Source: Scleromitrula shiraiana
Lineage: Eukaryota > Ascomycota > Leotiomycetes > Helotiales > Sclerotiniaceae
DNA: 64,000 nucleotides
Direction: 5' to 3'
NCBI GenBank assembly: GCA_028455995.1
Contig: JABELC010000009.1
Location: 1,054,001 to 1,118,000, forward strand
The position numbers were made by a program, and so were the translations under genes. This document shows, one piece after another, positions 47,463 through 59,854 of the stretch (position 1 is its first letter; the number at the start of each line of letters is the position of its first letter). The notes below the pieces were generated by a model. That model did not search any database, was not told where the DNA came from, and saw only the letters and a list, made by a program, of their open reading frames with translations.

Positions 47463-49608
47463 AAGTTTCGAATATATAAATACTACAGTTACGAATTCTT
47501 TTACTGCTTAATAACAACAAGGCATCACCGAACCAGATCAAGACGACTATACATAATACACACATATACAAGATCGGGCACTTGGGATATTACTCTTAAT
47601 TAGCCTTCAACAGTTTGATGCTTTTTTAGCTTTGGCGCAATTCAATCATCTCTTAATATTGCTTTGCTTTGCCAAGTTTTGAGGTTCTGATACCCCAAGA
47701 TCAACTTTCGATACCGGAAATTTTGGTCACGGTTTATACCTTGCAATTTTACAGACACTTTTGCTTTTGATTTTTATCTGATCAGTACTTTAAGCAAAGC
47801 AAGAATCTCTTTTTCGCCTATAGAAATGGTTGATAAATCTTTTTTTTTTTTGCTATGCTATTTAGCGAGTTCGGAAAGGGAAATTTGGTGGGGGAACTTG
47901 GGATCTTTACATATTTGATGGATGGCGCTTTGATTGTCATTAGATTCTCTATTTATGGAATGATTACTTTTTTATGATTGGGGGTGATAGATATATCATG
48001 GATGGATGGAATGCATGCATCGAATGAATGCATGCGGGCATGGGCGTATGGGATATACAGTATGGCTGGCGTTTTTGGGATGGGGAACTTTTTTTTATGA
48101 GATATACCAATGTGTAGGGGATGAAGGGGGATGGGGATGGGAAAGAAAGATGATATAAGATGGCATGGCATGACATGACATGGCATGGCATGGCAATGGA
48201 AGAGATAAATATATATGTGTGTGTATGTGTGTATTTGCTGTTGCCATACCAAAACTAGTATTATATTTGCCTTTTAGCTGGTTAGCTATTTAGAGAGAGG
48301 AAAGGAGATAGAAAGAGAAAGATAAATAAAGAATATGTTTGATCTAGATTTTATTGTGTTGATGATGTTGATGTTGATGTTGATGGGTGATTTGTATGTG
48401 TATGAGTGATATGTGTCTGTCTATCTGTCTATCTATATGTCTGTCTGTCTATCTGTCTATCTGTCTATCTATCTATCTATCTATCTATCTGTCTGTTTAG
48501 GTTAGCTCATCCTATTCATCTAAAACGGCGTGGTATGATGGATGATGCTCTTGATATTATCTATAGTAGTTATATATATGGTATCTTCTTCTTCTTCTTC
48601 TTCTTCTTCTTCTTCTTCTTCTTCTTCTTCTTCTTCTTCTTCTTCTTCTTCTTCTTCTTCTTGTTGTTGTTGTTGTTATCGTTATAGACCAATGAGGAGA
48701 AAAAGAAAAATGATGTAGTCGAGTCGAGTCGAGTGTCTTTGTGAAGCGTGGAATGTGAAACGTGAAACGTGAAATGTAGTTTTTGATTTTGTTTTTGATT
48801 CCGATTTTGATTTTGATTTTGATTTTGATTTTGCAAAGATGTTTGTTACTCGCTTTGGGGATGGGCGCGAGGTGGGGGTGGTGGGTTGGTGGACGTTGTG
48901 TGGGTGGTTGGTGGGTTGGTGGGTATGTAGGTATGTAGGTAGGTGGGGGGAGAGGAGGGGGAGAGGAGGGGGAGAGGAGGGTAGAAATTTTTTGTGCTGG
49001 ATCGTGGATAGGTTTTCTCTTTCTCTTTCTCTCTCTCTCTCTCTCGAGATGGGTGAGAGAGTATGTGAGTGTGTCGATTTATTAGATGGATGGATGGATG
49101 GATGGATGATTAGATGGGATGGAATGGGCTGGTATGTATATAAAATGAATGATATATGTGAGACGAGATTGAGTTTCTTGTGTTTGGTGTTTGATTGGGA
49201 TGATGGGGATAGAGATGGAGATGGAGATGGGATGAGATCCGGTGGAGAGGTCGATTTAGTTGGTGGATATAATATATATTGACAAATATGCCATATGCAA
49301 ACTTCTCGCATTCCGTCTTGAAAATAGGGGGGGATCGCTTGTTTGTTTGCTGGTATGGTATGAGTAGTTCTTTTTGTTGTAATTTTACTAGTTTTATGAT
49401 TTGTTTTATATAGGATATGATATGATATGATATGATATTCATTTCTTTCTATTTGAATAGTATATACTAATCAGCTTGTGTTCGAGAACTTGATATATAT
49501 ATATATATATATAAAGCATACAAAGATAGACATATTCTTCCCCCTTCACACACACAAAAATAAACATCCTCCTCCACACTTCACCCCACCTTACCACCCC
49601 ATCCCTAT
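47463..49608. other. Intergenic, microsatellite-rich
   Basis: No gene. It contains a CATGG/CATGA run (about 48163-48195), mixed TATC/TGTC repeats (about 48413-48493), a TTC array, GATTTT-like repeats (about 48785-48834), G-rich tracts (48860-48980) and GATAT units (about 49417-49440). Long frames here are repeat translations. Confidence 0.75.
48584..48675 (+). repeat. (TTC)n followed by (TTG)n
   Basis: About 26 TTC units, then five or so TTG units. One of the longest simple repeats in the window. Confidence 0.95.
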
Positions 49609-51104
49609 TCAACCCCCACCAATCTTCCTAAGCACAGCAATAACCAACCACCTCTTCCTCGCCACACTATCAGTATCCTCACTCCCCCTATCCTCCACCC
49701 ACTCCCTCTCATGCCCATCCGCATTCCGCTCATAGATACTTTCTACCTCCAGCCCTGCTGCTCTTAGCAACGATTCCTGGAAGAACCCGCGGAGTTTTGC
49801 TCGGCCCGTGTGGAATCCTGCTATTATCCATGCTCTGTTTGGCGGTTAATTGGTGTTATTTAGTTGATGTATGAATGGACTCAATGGAGGTTATGATGGA
49901 TAGTTTCGGAGTAAGAAAAAGAAGGAAAAGAAACTTACCTCCCATCATCTTTCAAAAACCACCCGATGGATTTCAATAAGTTTTCGTGTTGCCATGGCAT
50001 CCATAGACAATCGGCTGCGATAACTCTATCGAAACTTCCCTTGTTCTCGGTTGAGAATTCATCGTCTATTACGCCCCATTCGTGGCCTCTAACTTTAACA
50101 TCATCGTCTTCTTTTTCTTCTCTTTCCTTTCCTTTTCCCTCTCCTTCCTGTTTTCCAATCGTTCCATTCTTTTCATCTTCCCCACCCCCATACAAATTCC
50201 TCGTCACATTCCCCCTCAGATTCCTCAAAGTCTCAGCATCAGGGTAATCAGTAGAAAATACCTCTTTAGCGCCCATTAAGCCGGCCATAATTCCAGCGAG
50301 ACCGGTGCCGGATCCTAGTTCGAGGATTCGGAGACCGGTTACGTCCCATTTTGATTCGGAGCCGGGTTTGGGGTCCGAGAGGGGGGTGAGTTCGCCTTCT
50401 TCTATGCTGGTGGTGGGTGGAAGTTGTTAGTAGAGGGTCGTGAAGCCTAGGAGGGAGAGGAGATAGGTGAGGTGGAGTGTGGTGAGGGAGTGGGATGATG
50501 TAGGGAGGTCAAGTAAGATAGGGGGTGACATGAGGTTGATGGGAATGAAGATAGGTATGGTGGGGAGGGAGCAAACAAGAGGTTGGAGGAGAAAAGGGAA
50601 GAAGGAAGAGGAGTGAGTGAAGAGAGAGAAATCTAAACGGGTAACACTAGCTTAGACCCAAATCAAAAGATCACGAGAATCCATAACATCGATCTCACAA
50701 TAGAGGGACCATCATCACTAGATCCCAATTCCCCAACCAAATCTCACCTAATGTGAAACCATCCCTCTCCTTCTCCCTTCTCTCCCCTTCTCCATCCAAA
50801 ACCAAAAGCCAAAAGAACAAAAGGAACCCAACAAAAAAAAAAAAAAGACTCACAACTCCGCCATCAACAACCCCGCATTCCACAAAAAATTCGCAAAAAG
50901 TAACCTCCCCTTCTCATGTTCCGGTCTACTAACCTCCAGAACAATCTCCCCCAAAGTAGCCGACGTATAAATGATCCTCTGTTCCGGATCCCCATGCTGG
51001 TTCACTATATCATCTGGATAGAGCAGTGATAGTGTGGAGTGGAGGATATCTTCTGGGGAGTGCAACTCGGGGAAGACGCGGATTTTGTCGGTTAGGATTG
51101 CCAT
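49609..51104 (-). CDS. EFM7: EFM7/NNT1-like protein N-methyltransferase (family 16)
   Basis: S-adenosylmethionine-dependent methyltransferase. In yeast Efm7 modifies the N-terminus of elongation factor eEF1A; I infer the same role here. Minus-strand exons 51104-50854, 50406-49939, 49834-49609; 314 aa, all joins in phase. N-terminus MAILTDKIRVFPELHSPEDIL, then LLFANFLWNAGLLMAE; the SAM-binding motif I is LELGSGTGLAGIMAGLMGA followed by VFSTDYPD; the post-motif is DRVIAADCLWMPW; the C-terminus includes AWIIAGFHTGRAKL. Between the methyltransferase strands a roughly 40-residue Gly/Glu/Lys/Asp-rich insertion (KQEGEGKGKEREEKEDDD) is encoded by a purine-rich tract. Intron 1 is long (447 nt) and G-rich on the plus strand. 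Confidence 0.88.
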
Positions 51105-51148
51105 TCTCTAGGGGATGGGATTAAGCAAGGTAGGGGGTATTGGATTGG

Positions 51149-51180
<32 letters not shown>

Positions 51181-51779
51181 GCGTGTGATATTAATGGTCC
51201 TTTATGGAGAGACTTGTTTATTTTATAGTACCATATATTTTATTTTCCTTTTGATGAGAGGAAAATTGGATGTTGGAAAGTTCAAGTTATTGTTAGTGTT
51301 ACCTAGCTTGTGGGCCGGCCCCGCTATTAGGTTTGTTTAAGTGTGCGTAGGTTGGTACCCCGTGAATCTGGTAAGATAAGACAAGCAATCAATAAGATAG
51401 GCGTATGCACAATGTACCCATGTTGATAAAAGAAGTAATAAACAAACAAACAAACAAACACATAAAGGAGTACTAATAAAGTATTGCCATCTTGTATTTC
51501 CGAAAGGCTGACTTAATCAAACATCATGATAAATAGGAGTTCGCCTCTGAAAGAGGTGAGCCATCAAGAGCTTTACGTCTAGGCAGTTTCTACTACACTT
51601 CTCTGAGGTGAGGTTTATGTTATCAAAATAACTCCCAACCCAAAGGCGCAATTGCTTGCAAAAATTCTCCTCGCAAATACGCACGAACAAAAGTAAAATA
51701 TCGCCGCCCAAAGAGCTATTTCTCAACGCCCTTTATTGCCAACTTCACATTCAGCTCAACACTTATCTTCATATTATGA
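51105..51779. other. Short intergenic interval with (AT)n and (CAAA)n
   Basis: Holds an AT dinucleotide run (about 51148-51181), probably in the EFM7-like promoter, and a short CAAA run (about 51440-51460). No coding signal was recognised. Confidence 0.6.
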
Positions 51780-53493
51780 CTATTTCTCCTCGGTCTCAAC
51801 GACAATTTTCACATCACCATCCATCCAATCTAACTTTCTAATTCCCAAGACAGTTTTAACCCAACTGATTTCATCATTAACCTCGACCAATCCAGTTGAG
51901 GTTAATAACTTCATGATCTTGATTTGACGTCCATTGTCCATTGCTTCTTCAATGTGTTTAGTCAAACTCGCAAAGCCTACACAATTCGAGGGACTCAACG
52001 TAATGCACGGCTTACTGCGTTTTCCATCACGCATGATGTTTATATGATAAGCGAGTTCTCCTGGTTTTTTGGTTGGGGGTGGCGGTGGAGGTGGTGGCGT
52101 TAGTGATGGAGATGCTTTTGTATTTCTGGTTACTGCAGTTGCATTTGCTGCACGATTTTTGTTTATCGTATCATGGTATAATTGATTAAGTGAGGGGTCG
52201 AGACCTTGATAAAGTGGCAAATCTAAAAAGTGATTGGCATTAGGTGATCCTGTTTGTGATGGTGTTGCAGACAGTCGACTCTCTTTTATGCGATCTTTTT
52301 CCTTTCTTTGCTCAATGGCATAAAGTCGCTGTCTCTCATTGGTAACCATTCGACGCAGTAAAGGAGTGACAAGAGTGATCAATCTGAGATTTGTTAGCAT
52401 CTATGATATCATTGGAACATAAGAGACTTACTTATTCGTCATTTGAGGCCATTTATTTTTTCTAGTCGCGCCTGATGGAGAACTTTCCCCGAATAATTTC
52501 TCGCCCCAGCCCTCTTGATCTAGAAATATTTTGACACACGTGTAAAGTTTCAACTTGGTCATATCAGTCTCGCCTTTTCCTTTAGTACCAACACATGCAC
52601 TTCGATCGGGATGTTTCTCATCAATCATATAGGTTTTCGCTGCAGATTGGAGTGTGATGAATTCTTCGGGACTTATTTCTAACGAGGCGAAAAGTTTCGA
52701 CATTGCTGGTCCTATACTATGATTAGCACTATTCTCATGCAAGAAACATCTGGGTATATTTACTGGTGTATTTTTTGGCATTTGGCGTTGGACGTCTGAA
52801 CAATGCTGCAGCCGAATGCACACCATTTGCTCTCGGATCGAGAGAGGCTCTTTCGACAGATCCATATTTGGCAATTATATCCTCAGTATCTTTCCCATCA
52901 TTGTCTTCAACTTCAGAAGGTTCCGATCCCCATATTTCTCGTTCTCTTGCTGCTTCTTCTTCCTCTTCTTCTGTAAGTTTTGCGCGCTTTTGAGGTTTCC
53001 TACTCTTCTCATTGATGAATCCAAATATTGGCGTTGATTCAGCCGGCGATTCATCTCTTGGGCGCTTTAAGCTGTTCTTTCTTGCAAGTATTGGCGCAGC
53101 GGGTGTGGAATTTATGGTGTTATTGTTGTTCGAAAGAATTTGTGGTCGCGTAACATCTACTCCTCCAGCCGTTTCGGCAGCTTGCAAAAGGGTCGCAAAT
53201 TGATCATTTGAATGTGTAGAAGTGGCATTGTTATTTGAATTGTATCTTGTGAGACTTTCCAGTAAAGCTATAGGATCATCTGTATCGTCTATAAAGCTCG
53301 GTATTTCTGTGAATTTATAAGTATCACTCGAATAATCTGCAACATCTGAATTACCGTTCGTTGATTGACCATTGTTTCCACCATTTCCTCCAGGACCATA
53401 TCCATAAGTATTGGATTTTGAGTTTTCGTTTCCTAGAGGGAATGAAGAAGATTGAGAGACCAGGAGGGGAGCTGAATGCAATTGTTGAGCCAT
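51780..53493 (-). CDS. Conserved-looking protein of unknown function
   Basis: Minus-strand exons 53493-52764, 52711-52432, 52383-51780; 537 aa, joins in phase (donors GTAAAT and GTAAGT). The start is the ATG at 53493 (MAQQLHSAPL); the frame extends upstream only from a TTG. The N-terminal 130 residues are Asn/Gly/Ser-rich. A basic patch (KSRKPQKRAKLTEEEEEEA, about 180-200) could be a nuclear signal. The central part (about 235-350: KKYTRPAMSKLFASLEISPEEFITLQSAAK, and a Cys-containing KLYTCVKIFLDQEGWGEKLFG) looks like a folded domain. It is followed by a charged coiled-coil-like stretch, a Pro-rich run, and a C-terminal domain ending KLDWMDGDVKIVVETEEK. I do not recognise the family. A nuclear role is a guess from composition. 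It is divergent from the LMBR1 gene. Confidence 0.8.
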
Positions 53494-54056
53494 AATTTGC
53501 GACAAGGGAAGGATAGTAATGATGATTCCCAGTACACGATCTCTGTTTGCTTGATGTTTGCTCAAAATATTTATTTTTGGTTTGGTGGGTTAATTGGAAT
53601 GTGCAAGGCTTCGGAAAATCGGTACTTGAGAGAATAAAATTTTTTTGGCTATCAATGATGGAGATTTATTATTATTATTTACTTTCGTAGACTAAAAATC
53701 CGAATACGGAGTAGATCGGAGTAACAAGGCTGTCTGCGTCACTCTTATTTATTAGTACAGTATAGTATAGTATAGTATAGTACAGTACAGTACAGTAGCG
53801 GAAGCGGAAGCGGCCGATCCAAAAGAGATGTGCAACCCTTTCTATCAATTATTGAATGCGAATGAGGAAAGTTCAAATTCATCAATAATATCATTTATAT
53901 TTCCCTTCGTAAAACAATCATTTCCTCCTCCTCCTCCTCCTCCTCTTCTTCTTATTATTATTATTATCACTACTTCATGAATTGGATACGAAAACTCATG
54001 TTCTAATTTTTCTTTGATGGTTACAAATATTCATTCTACGTGTTATTACTGTCGTT
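53494..54056. promoter_or_regulatory. Compact bidirectional promoter
   Basis: 563 bp between two head-to-head start codons. It contains TATAG/TACAG pentamers (about 53757-53800), a CCT run and an ATT run near 53930-53970. No TATA box is assigned. Confidence 0.5.
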
Positions 54057-56174
54057 ATGTTAGAGATCATGGCAACTGCATCGCCGGTAGGCTCTGAGAT
54101 ATTTGCTTTAATTGCCTTGCTGGTCATCAGTTTTGTGGTACTACTGATATTACGACATTATCTACCTATTCGTACTACACCGGCATACCTTCTTGTTCCT
54201 ATCTTCTTTGCCCTCTGGTTACCAGCAAGTATAGTCCTATTAGTTCCAATTGATCTTGCCTCGAGCGCAAGGACAGAGGATGCAGGAAGTAGAGGAATAT
54301 GGCTATATGATAGGGTACTCCTCGTCTCATGGCGCATAACTTATTGGTTAACCTTTGCTTTAACTTGGTTCGAACCTCTCCCTCTTCTTTTATTTATTTA
54401 TTACTAATTTATCAATAGGTTCATTCTCCCTATTCTTGCGGAATATGCGGACGCTGGATATCGAGACCCGAAAGGCCGCCTTATGTTCTCATTACGCGCG
54501 AACGCTCAGTATCAAGCACTCATACTGGGAGCCGGTATTATTACGATGATATATATTTTCGTCACATCAGGAGTAAATCCCGAATCACTAAAGAGCGTGG
54601 TTATGGCTCTTGCATATTGCTGGGGGTTGATATTGGCAGTCTACCTAATGGGCCATGGACTAGTAGCGATACCACGGAGTCTATTCCGAAATTCTAGCAT
54701 TAGTGGAAAACTAAAGAGAATACAAACTCGAGCACCGAAAGTTCATGATAATATGGAGGATGCGATTCAAAAATTGGAGGATCTGGAGGCGCAAGTTGCT
54801 CTATTGGCTCAACGAAAGACGGGTACCGCACGAAATTATAAGGACTGGATTGAAGAACTAGCAGATGAGACACATTTGCCAGAATCATTGCCTCGAACTT
54901 TGACCCGAAGGATGTCTGGCCCGAATGTTACTATACCTAGTGTTATCACGGAACGATACTTGGCAGACCTCAGCCGTCAATTGACAAGAGCCAGACACAG
55001 TCGTGCTCGATATCTAGATGAATGGGATCGCCTTCTCAAGGATGCTGTGGAAACTCAAGCTATTCTAGACTCGGCGGCATCTAAGAAGATCGAAATAGGT
55101 GAACATTCTCCTCACTCTTCTATATTCGATCGAATTACGATCCTAACTCCCTATACCCGATACCTTGTTAAGTATTTTTTGATCCCATATTCGAAAATGA
55201 TATTAGGGGTCATCTTGACTCTTGCTTCTTTTTGTATTATTTGGTCCGAGTTTATCAAGTCTATAAATCCTATATTTTCAATTATCGCTGTCACAGTAGT
55301 GCACCATCGGGACAGTGATCGTGGCGAGATCGGATTTGCAGGTCAGGTGATTGCATCTTTCTGGATATTGTACATGTGCGCAGCAGCTTTGAGCTCCTTA
55401 TCTGAGGTCAAGATATGGAGAGGAAGAGCACTAGTCAGAAGAAATACCCATGGAGAAGCTGCCATGTGGTTTGCTATGCAAGTAGCAAAACTTTCTGTGC
55501 CTTTAGCCTTCAACTTTATAACTTTCCTTCCACCAGACGTTTATGAGAAGACAGTCTTTTTCAAGTTCCTTGGAAAACTCATCGTCTTAACTCCTCTGGG
55601 GGAGTGGTTTGATTGGCTTTTCCCAATATTTATTTTAGTCCCCGTGAGCGCAACACTATTTAATCTGTATGGGAAAGTCAAGGATTGCATAGGATATGGA
55701 GGCGTTATCGAGGATGAGGACGATGAGAATGAGACTGGTTATGGGACGGGATCATGGCGGGAGGGTCGTGATTTGATTGAGCGAGAATTGAACGGTCATT
55801 CTTCACTTGGCCGACTCGGTGGAAATGGACCGGCTGATCGACGTACAGTTCCAAACAATCCGAATAACCGGGCAGCACCTACATTGGTTATACCACCGGC
55901 TGAAAGGCATAGAGCCTTAGGTCAATCATCTAGCTCAAGACTGAGTGCAGATCCATCACAACGTCGTGTTGAACCAGAAGATGAGAACTTCTTCGAGGCT
56001 CTAGGCCATCGCATGAGGAATACGATTGATACTTTTGAGCCCCCTCGCTTTTTGGTGGGGATGAAGAAGCCAAAATGGATGGGAGGTGATGATGATGGCG
56101 AGCCAAGTCAGGGTGGAAGCGATTTTGCACGCTGGTTTGGTGGTGGTCGACAGGAAGGGAGGGTCAGATTGTAA
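54057..56174 (+). CDS. LMBR1-family multi-pass membrane protein (LMBRD2-like)
   Basis: Fungal member of the LMBR1 family; animal LMBRD2 is linked to receptor signalling at the plasma membrane, but fungal function is unknown. Exons 54057-54367 and 54419-56174, 688 aa; the intron (donor GTTCGA, acceptor CAATAG) is inside the WF|ILPILAEYADAGY segment. Hydrophobic helices: FALIALLVISFVVLLIL, AYLLVPIFFALWLPASIVLLV, ALILGAGIITMIYIFVTSG, ALAYCWGLILAVYLMGHG, then a long cytoplasmic coiled-coil region (about 185-320), further helices (MILGVILTLASFCIIW and others), and an acidic, Gly-rich tail. LMBR1 hallmarks include LAYCWGLILAVYLMGHGLVAIPR. An in-frame ATG at 54069 is an alternative start. Confidence 0.88.
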
Positions 56175-56905
56175 AAATTGTTTGTACACTATGTATATAT
56201 TTCTGGGCATAGCGAGAGGAGTTTGTATAACATTAGAGTAATGCCGCGTAAATACGCATGAGAATAAAATAAATAATCAATTTCAAATAATCTTCTTATA
56301 TAACCCAAAGGCATTAATGATCTATATAATATATATAAAATGCATACATTCGTCCGAATAAGGTTGATGGTCGTTAGATGGACTTTGGAAGATATTACTT
56401 TCTCAATGTTCTAGCCCGCTCTACTCGGCGAACCACAATCCGTACCACAACCAATCAATTTTCATCTCCAAAACTTTGTAATCCACGCTTTCCAGCCTTC
56501 TTTTTATGCTGCATCTTGATAATTATTGGCCAACCAAAAGTCATCGACCTGCAGTTTCTCACCGCAAGAAAAGTGATGACCTTGCAATATGGAGATCTTT
56601 GGCTCTTCTTCCGATACGGTTCCACAACCCGCGCTGCCATACGGGTTTTTCGCGGGGAGCCACTTATCTACCGTTGATTTTGGTTCTCATCTCGATTCTG
56701 TTCTAGATTTATGTTTCCATCTTATTCTTTATTCTTTGGTTTATTCTATTGCTCAATTATTCACGTCCGGTTTGGCTGTTGACAATAGGGTAGCTTTCAA
56801 TTGCCTTTTCTCGCAGTTTAGCTTTTTTTTGCTCTTGAATTGAGCAAGCTGGCAGTGACAACGCCTGAACAGAAGTAACATGCATACGAATAGCTGCAAA
56901 GATGG
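56175..56905. other. Intergenic interval
   Basis: 731 bp. Opposed open frames at 56378-56677 (+) and 56455-56640 (-) overlap and neither matches a family I know. The right end carries the CorA-like gene's presumed promoter. Confidence 0.5.
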
Positions 56906-58694
56906 ATGATTACATGTTTACGTGAGTATCGCCCAACTATTCCTCCAAAACACCTGGAAGTCATTGCTGAGATAGATTGCAGCGCGAATGTCAAGGCATG
57001 CAGAAATGTCATTGAACATACTACCTATCTAGAGATGGTATCCTATTCGGTAAGCGATCAGTTCGAGTGAAAATTTCGATGCAAAATTGTTGATGACTTT
57101 TTCTAGGATCCATCTTGGAACACGATTGAAGAACATCCACTTACTTCGGATGAATTTGAGAATTTTCTCAATAGGAGGGTGAGACTTTGAGACCCCAATG
57201 TCATGTAGTGATGTGTCGTTATGCTGAAGTATGTTTCTCATAGGGTGCCTTTGCTCCACCAATTTTACCAGAAGGGGTTACTCAATTGGCCTGTATTCGA
57301 TTGATGTGAGTAATTCTATGTTTAGGGAGATGAAATATTAACATCAATTTAGTCTTCAGCAAAATGCAAAGCATCCAGACACTTTTACCCCGCAAGTTAT
57401 CAGCTTGACGCCCCAAGCGTACACTTCTATGGTTAGAACCATGAATCTACCATACAGAGCCATTGAATCTACTAGTGCGGTTGGACCCATATTCTGGGCA
57501 GCTTTCGATCAAGACGAAGAAAATCCACATCTTCGTAGGTTTTCTTTCCATGTCAAGATAATATATCTAACACAGAAACCTAGAAATCATAAATCGCAAA
57601 AGCGATGTGAGAAAAAAAGGGCTAACCCGTGGGTGGGAGCTCATGCTCTCACACGATATCAAAAATGGAATCACTACTGGTTACGCCAAAGGTACACCAA
57701 GCTCGGATCTCGTCGAAAGTATTAAGCATCTCAAAGCCTGTATTCTACAGATTGGTCACCCAATGCTCTTACCAGCCATCATTTTCTCTCACGACATATC
57801 CTTCAGAACCGATCTCAAGCAACGTGAAGCACGTGATTGGCTACGAAGACTTGAACATGCCGTATCCATGCGATCCGAGATTGAAGAGAAGGAAGGATAC
57901 GTGAGAGAAGGAGTAGTTGACCTCGATAACATTAATAGAGATTTAGTGGAATGTCATTCACAAGTTTTATGGAAACGACCTAGAGCTTATTTGCAGATTT
58001 TGCTACATTTGGAGAAGGCGATGAAGTTATTTTACGATGCATTACCGGAACATAGAAAAGATCAAACGATGAGAGCGTTACAGGCTAGTATGATGGCAAG
58101 ATTTGATTTCTATCGGGTCAAACTTCAGGGTATCGAAAGTTATGCGTATACTACTTTGCAACGTTTGGATATACAAAGGAGTGCTGTAAGGGATTGTCTT
58201 TTGTCTACATGAATTCTTGGATTCACTAACACAAAAAACAGCTGTATAACATAATCGCCCAAAAAGAATCCAAACTCAACTTCCAAATGGCCGGCGAACA
58301 ACGCCGTCTAGCGCACGCCTCCAAAAGGGACTCCTCAGCCATGAAAACCATCTCCCTACTGGGCGCGATCTTCTTCCCCGGCGCCTACCTCGCCTCCGTC
58401 TTCTCCATGACATTTTTCAATTTCCAAAACGACGGCCAGCCCGCCGTGAGCGAATCCTTCTGGGTCTATTGGGCCGTTACCATTCCCATGACTATGATCA
58501 TCGTGGCGCTGTGGTACGTGTGGGAGAAGAGGAGGGAGAGGAGATATAGCCTTGAAGATGAGGATTTGGAGAGGGGCAGCGATAGTATGGAGAAGGAGAT
58601 TATGGCTACGATGAGGAAGAGGACGATGAGTAAAGCTAGTACGTGGGATACAGCGAATGCGCCGAAGAGCGAGAAGGTTTCAAAGAGTGATTGA
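56906..58694 (+). CDS. CorA-like divalent-cation transporter-type membrane protein
   Basis: Fungal protein with the CorA-like C-terminal pore region; cation transport is plausible but not shown. Exons 56906-57049, 57107-57178, 57244-57305, 57353-57534, 57584-58185 and 58242-58694; 504 aa, phases consistent. The start ATG (MITCLREYRPTIPP) is the first in the frame that continues, but a further 5' exon cannot be excluded. Features: PSWNTIEEHPLTSDEFENFL, GAFAPPILPEGVTQLACIRLM, then a long helical region (residues about 180-350), KRDSSAMKTISLLGAIFFPGAYLASVFSMTFFNF (TM1), and SFWVYWAVTIPMTMIIVALWYVW (TM2). The GMN loop of classical CorA is absent, as is usual in this fungal group. The last exon changes abruptly from C-rich to G-rich. 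Confidence 0.82.
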
Positions 58695-59854
58695 TTGGGT
58701 GGGTGGGTGAGTGCGTGGGAATAATGAAGATGGCGTTTGGGAAATTGGTGCATTGTGTGCATTTACAGGACATATACATACACACATACACGTGTTTGAC
58801 GAAATTCTTTCTTTTTACCATTCGAGATCATATAATGGGAGGAAATAATACAACGACGACGACAATGACGATTCATGAAGATATGATATATGCACACAAA
58901 ACACACAATGTAGACAGGATATTTAAAATACAACATTGTTTCATTCTCCATCCGTCCGTTTTACTTCAATCTCCGACTCAGCTTGACACTTTCCTTTTTC
59001 TGTGTAGTGACAACTAATTAGATCTATTCTGTGATGATGATGATGATGATGAATAAGAGAGGCAAAATCCCTCTACTCTCTTTCCTTTCCTTTCCTTCCC
59101 TTCCCTTTCCTCTCTGGTCAGGGTCAGGTTACCACGATATCATCATAAATCCGTAGTGATGCCAATATGAAAACTAGAAGGAAGTCCATCACTTCTTCGA
59201 AAGTCGCCGCTGATCCGATAGGCGAACAGTCATAGATGTTGCATATGCATGGCCATGGTAATTGGAGTTGATTGATACGTCACGTCACTCACGTCCATCA
59301 ATCATACTATCTATCCTATCCTATCCCATCTTATGCAGAAGGGGTTGAGTGAATCCCAGGTTCTGTGTTCATCTCATCTCATCTCATCTCTGCTCTGCTA
59401 ATTTCAACTTGTGTGATTGTTATATCATCTCTCTATCTACATATCTACATATCTACATTCATTTTCACATATCCAATGTATACATTTCATGGATTCCGGG
59501 AAGAACAGATATAGGAAGGAATTAATAAACAATAGGATTTCAATTTGTACTTGTATCCTTTATCAAACTCCGCAACTGACCCTACCTACCCTTACCCACC
59601 CCACCCTACCCTACCCTACCATACCTTCCCTCCCCATATTCATTTGATAGTCCCTAACCGACCAACCAACCAACCAATAATTACACATGCGACAACAAAC
59701 GCCCTCTTTTCAAAGAATTAGAAAAAGATCAAAACAAGTCCCCAAGAACGTTTCCACCCAATCCAATCCAATCCAATCCCTTTTGCCCGTTCTATTCCAT
59801 TTCATCCCATTTCGTTCGTTCGTTCCATACACATACATAATCCATAACATTACT
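58695..59854. other. Convergent intergenic region
   Basis: 1.2 kb between 3' ends. It contains GATGAT and pyrimidine repeats, ATCTC units (about 59370-59390) and a CCCTA/CCTAC run (about 59585-59625). No gene. Confidence 0.65.

Noticed and set aside
48406..49311. Long frames with poly-Phe, poly-Lys, Asn/Gln and Ser/Arg runs
   Set aside because: Products of TTC, TATC, GATTTT and CT repeats.
59585..59625. CCCTA/CCTAC repeats resembling a telomere
   Set aside because: The unit is irregular and 5 bp long, not the 6-bp TTAGGG/CCCTAA of filamentous fungi, and conserved genes lie on both sides.
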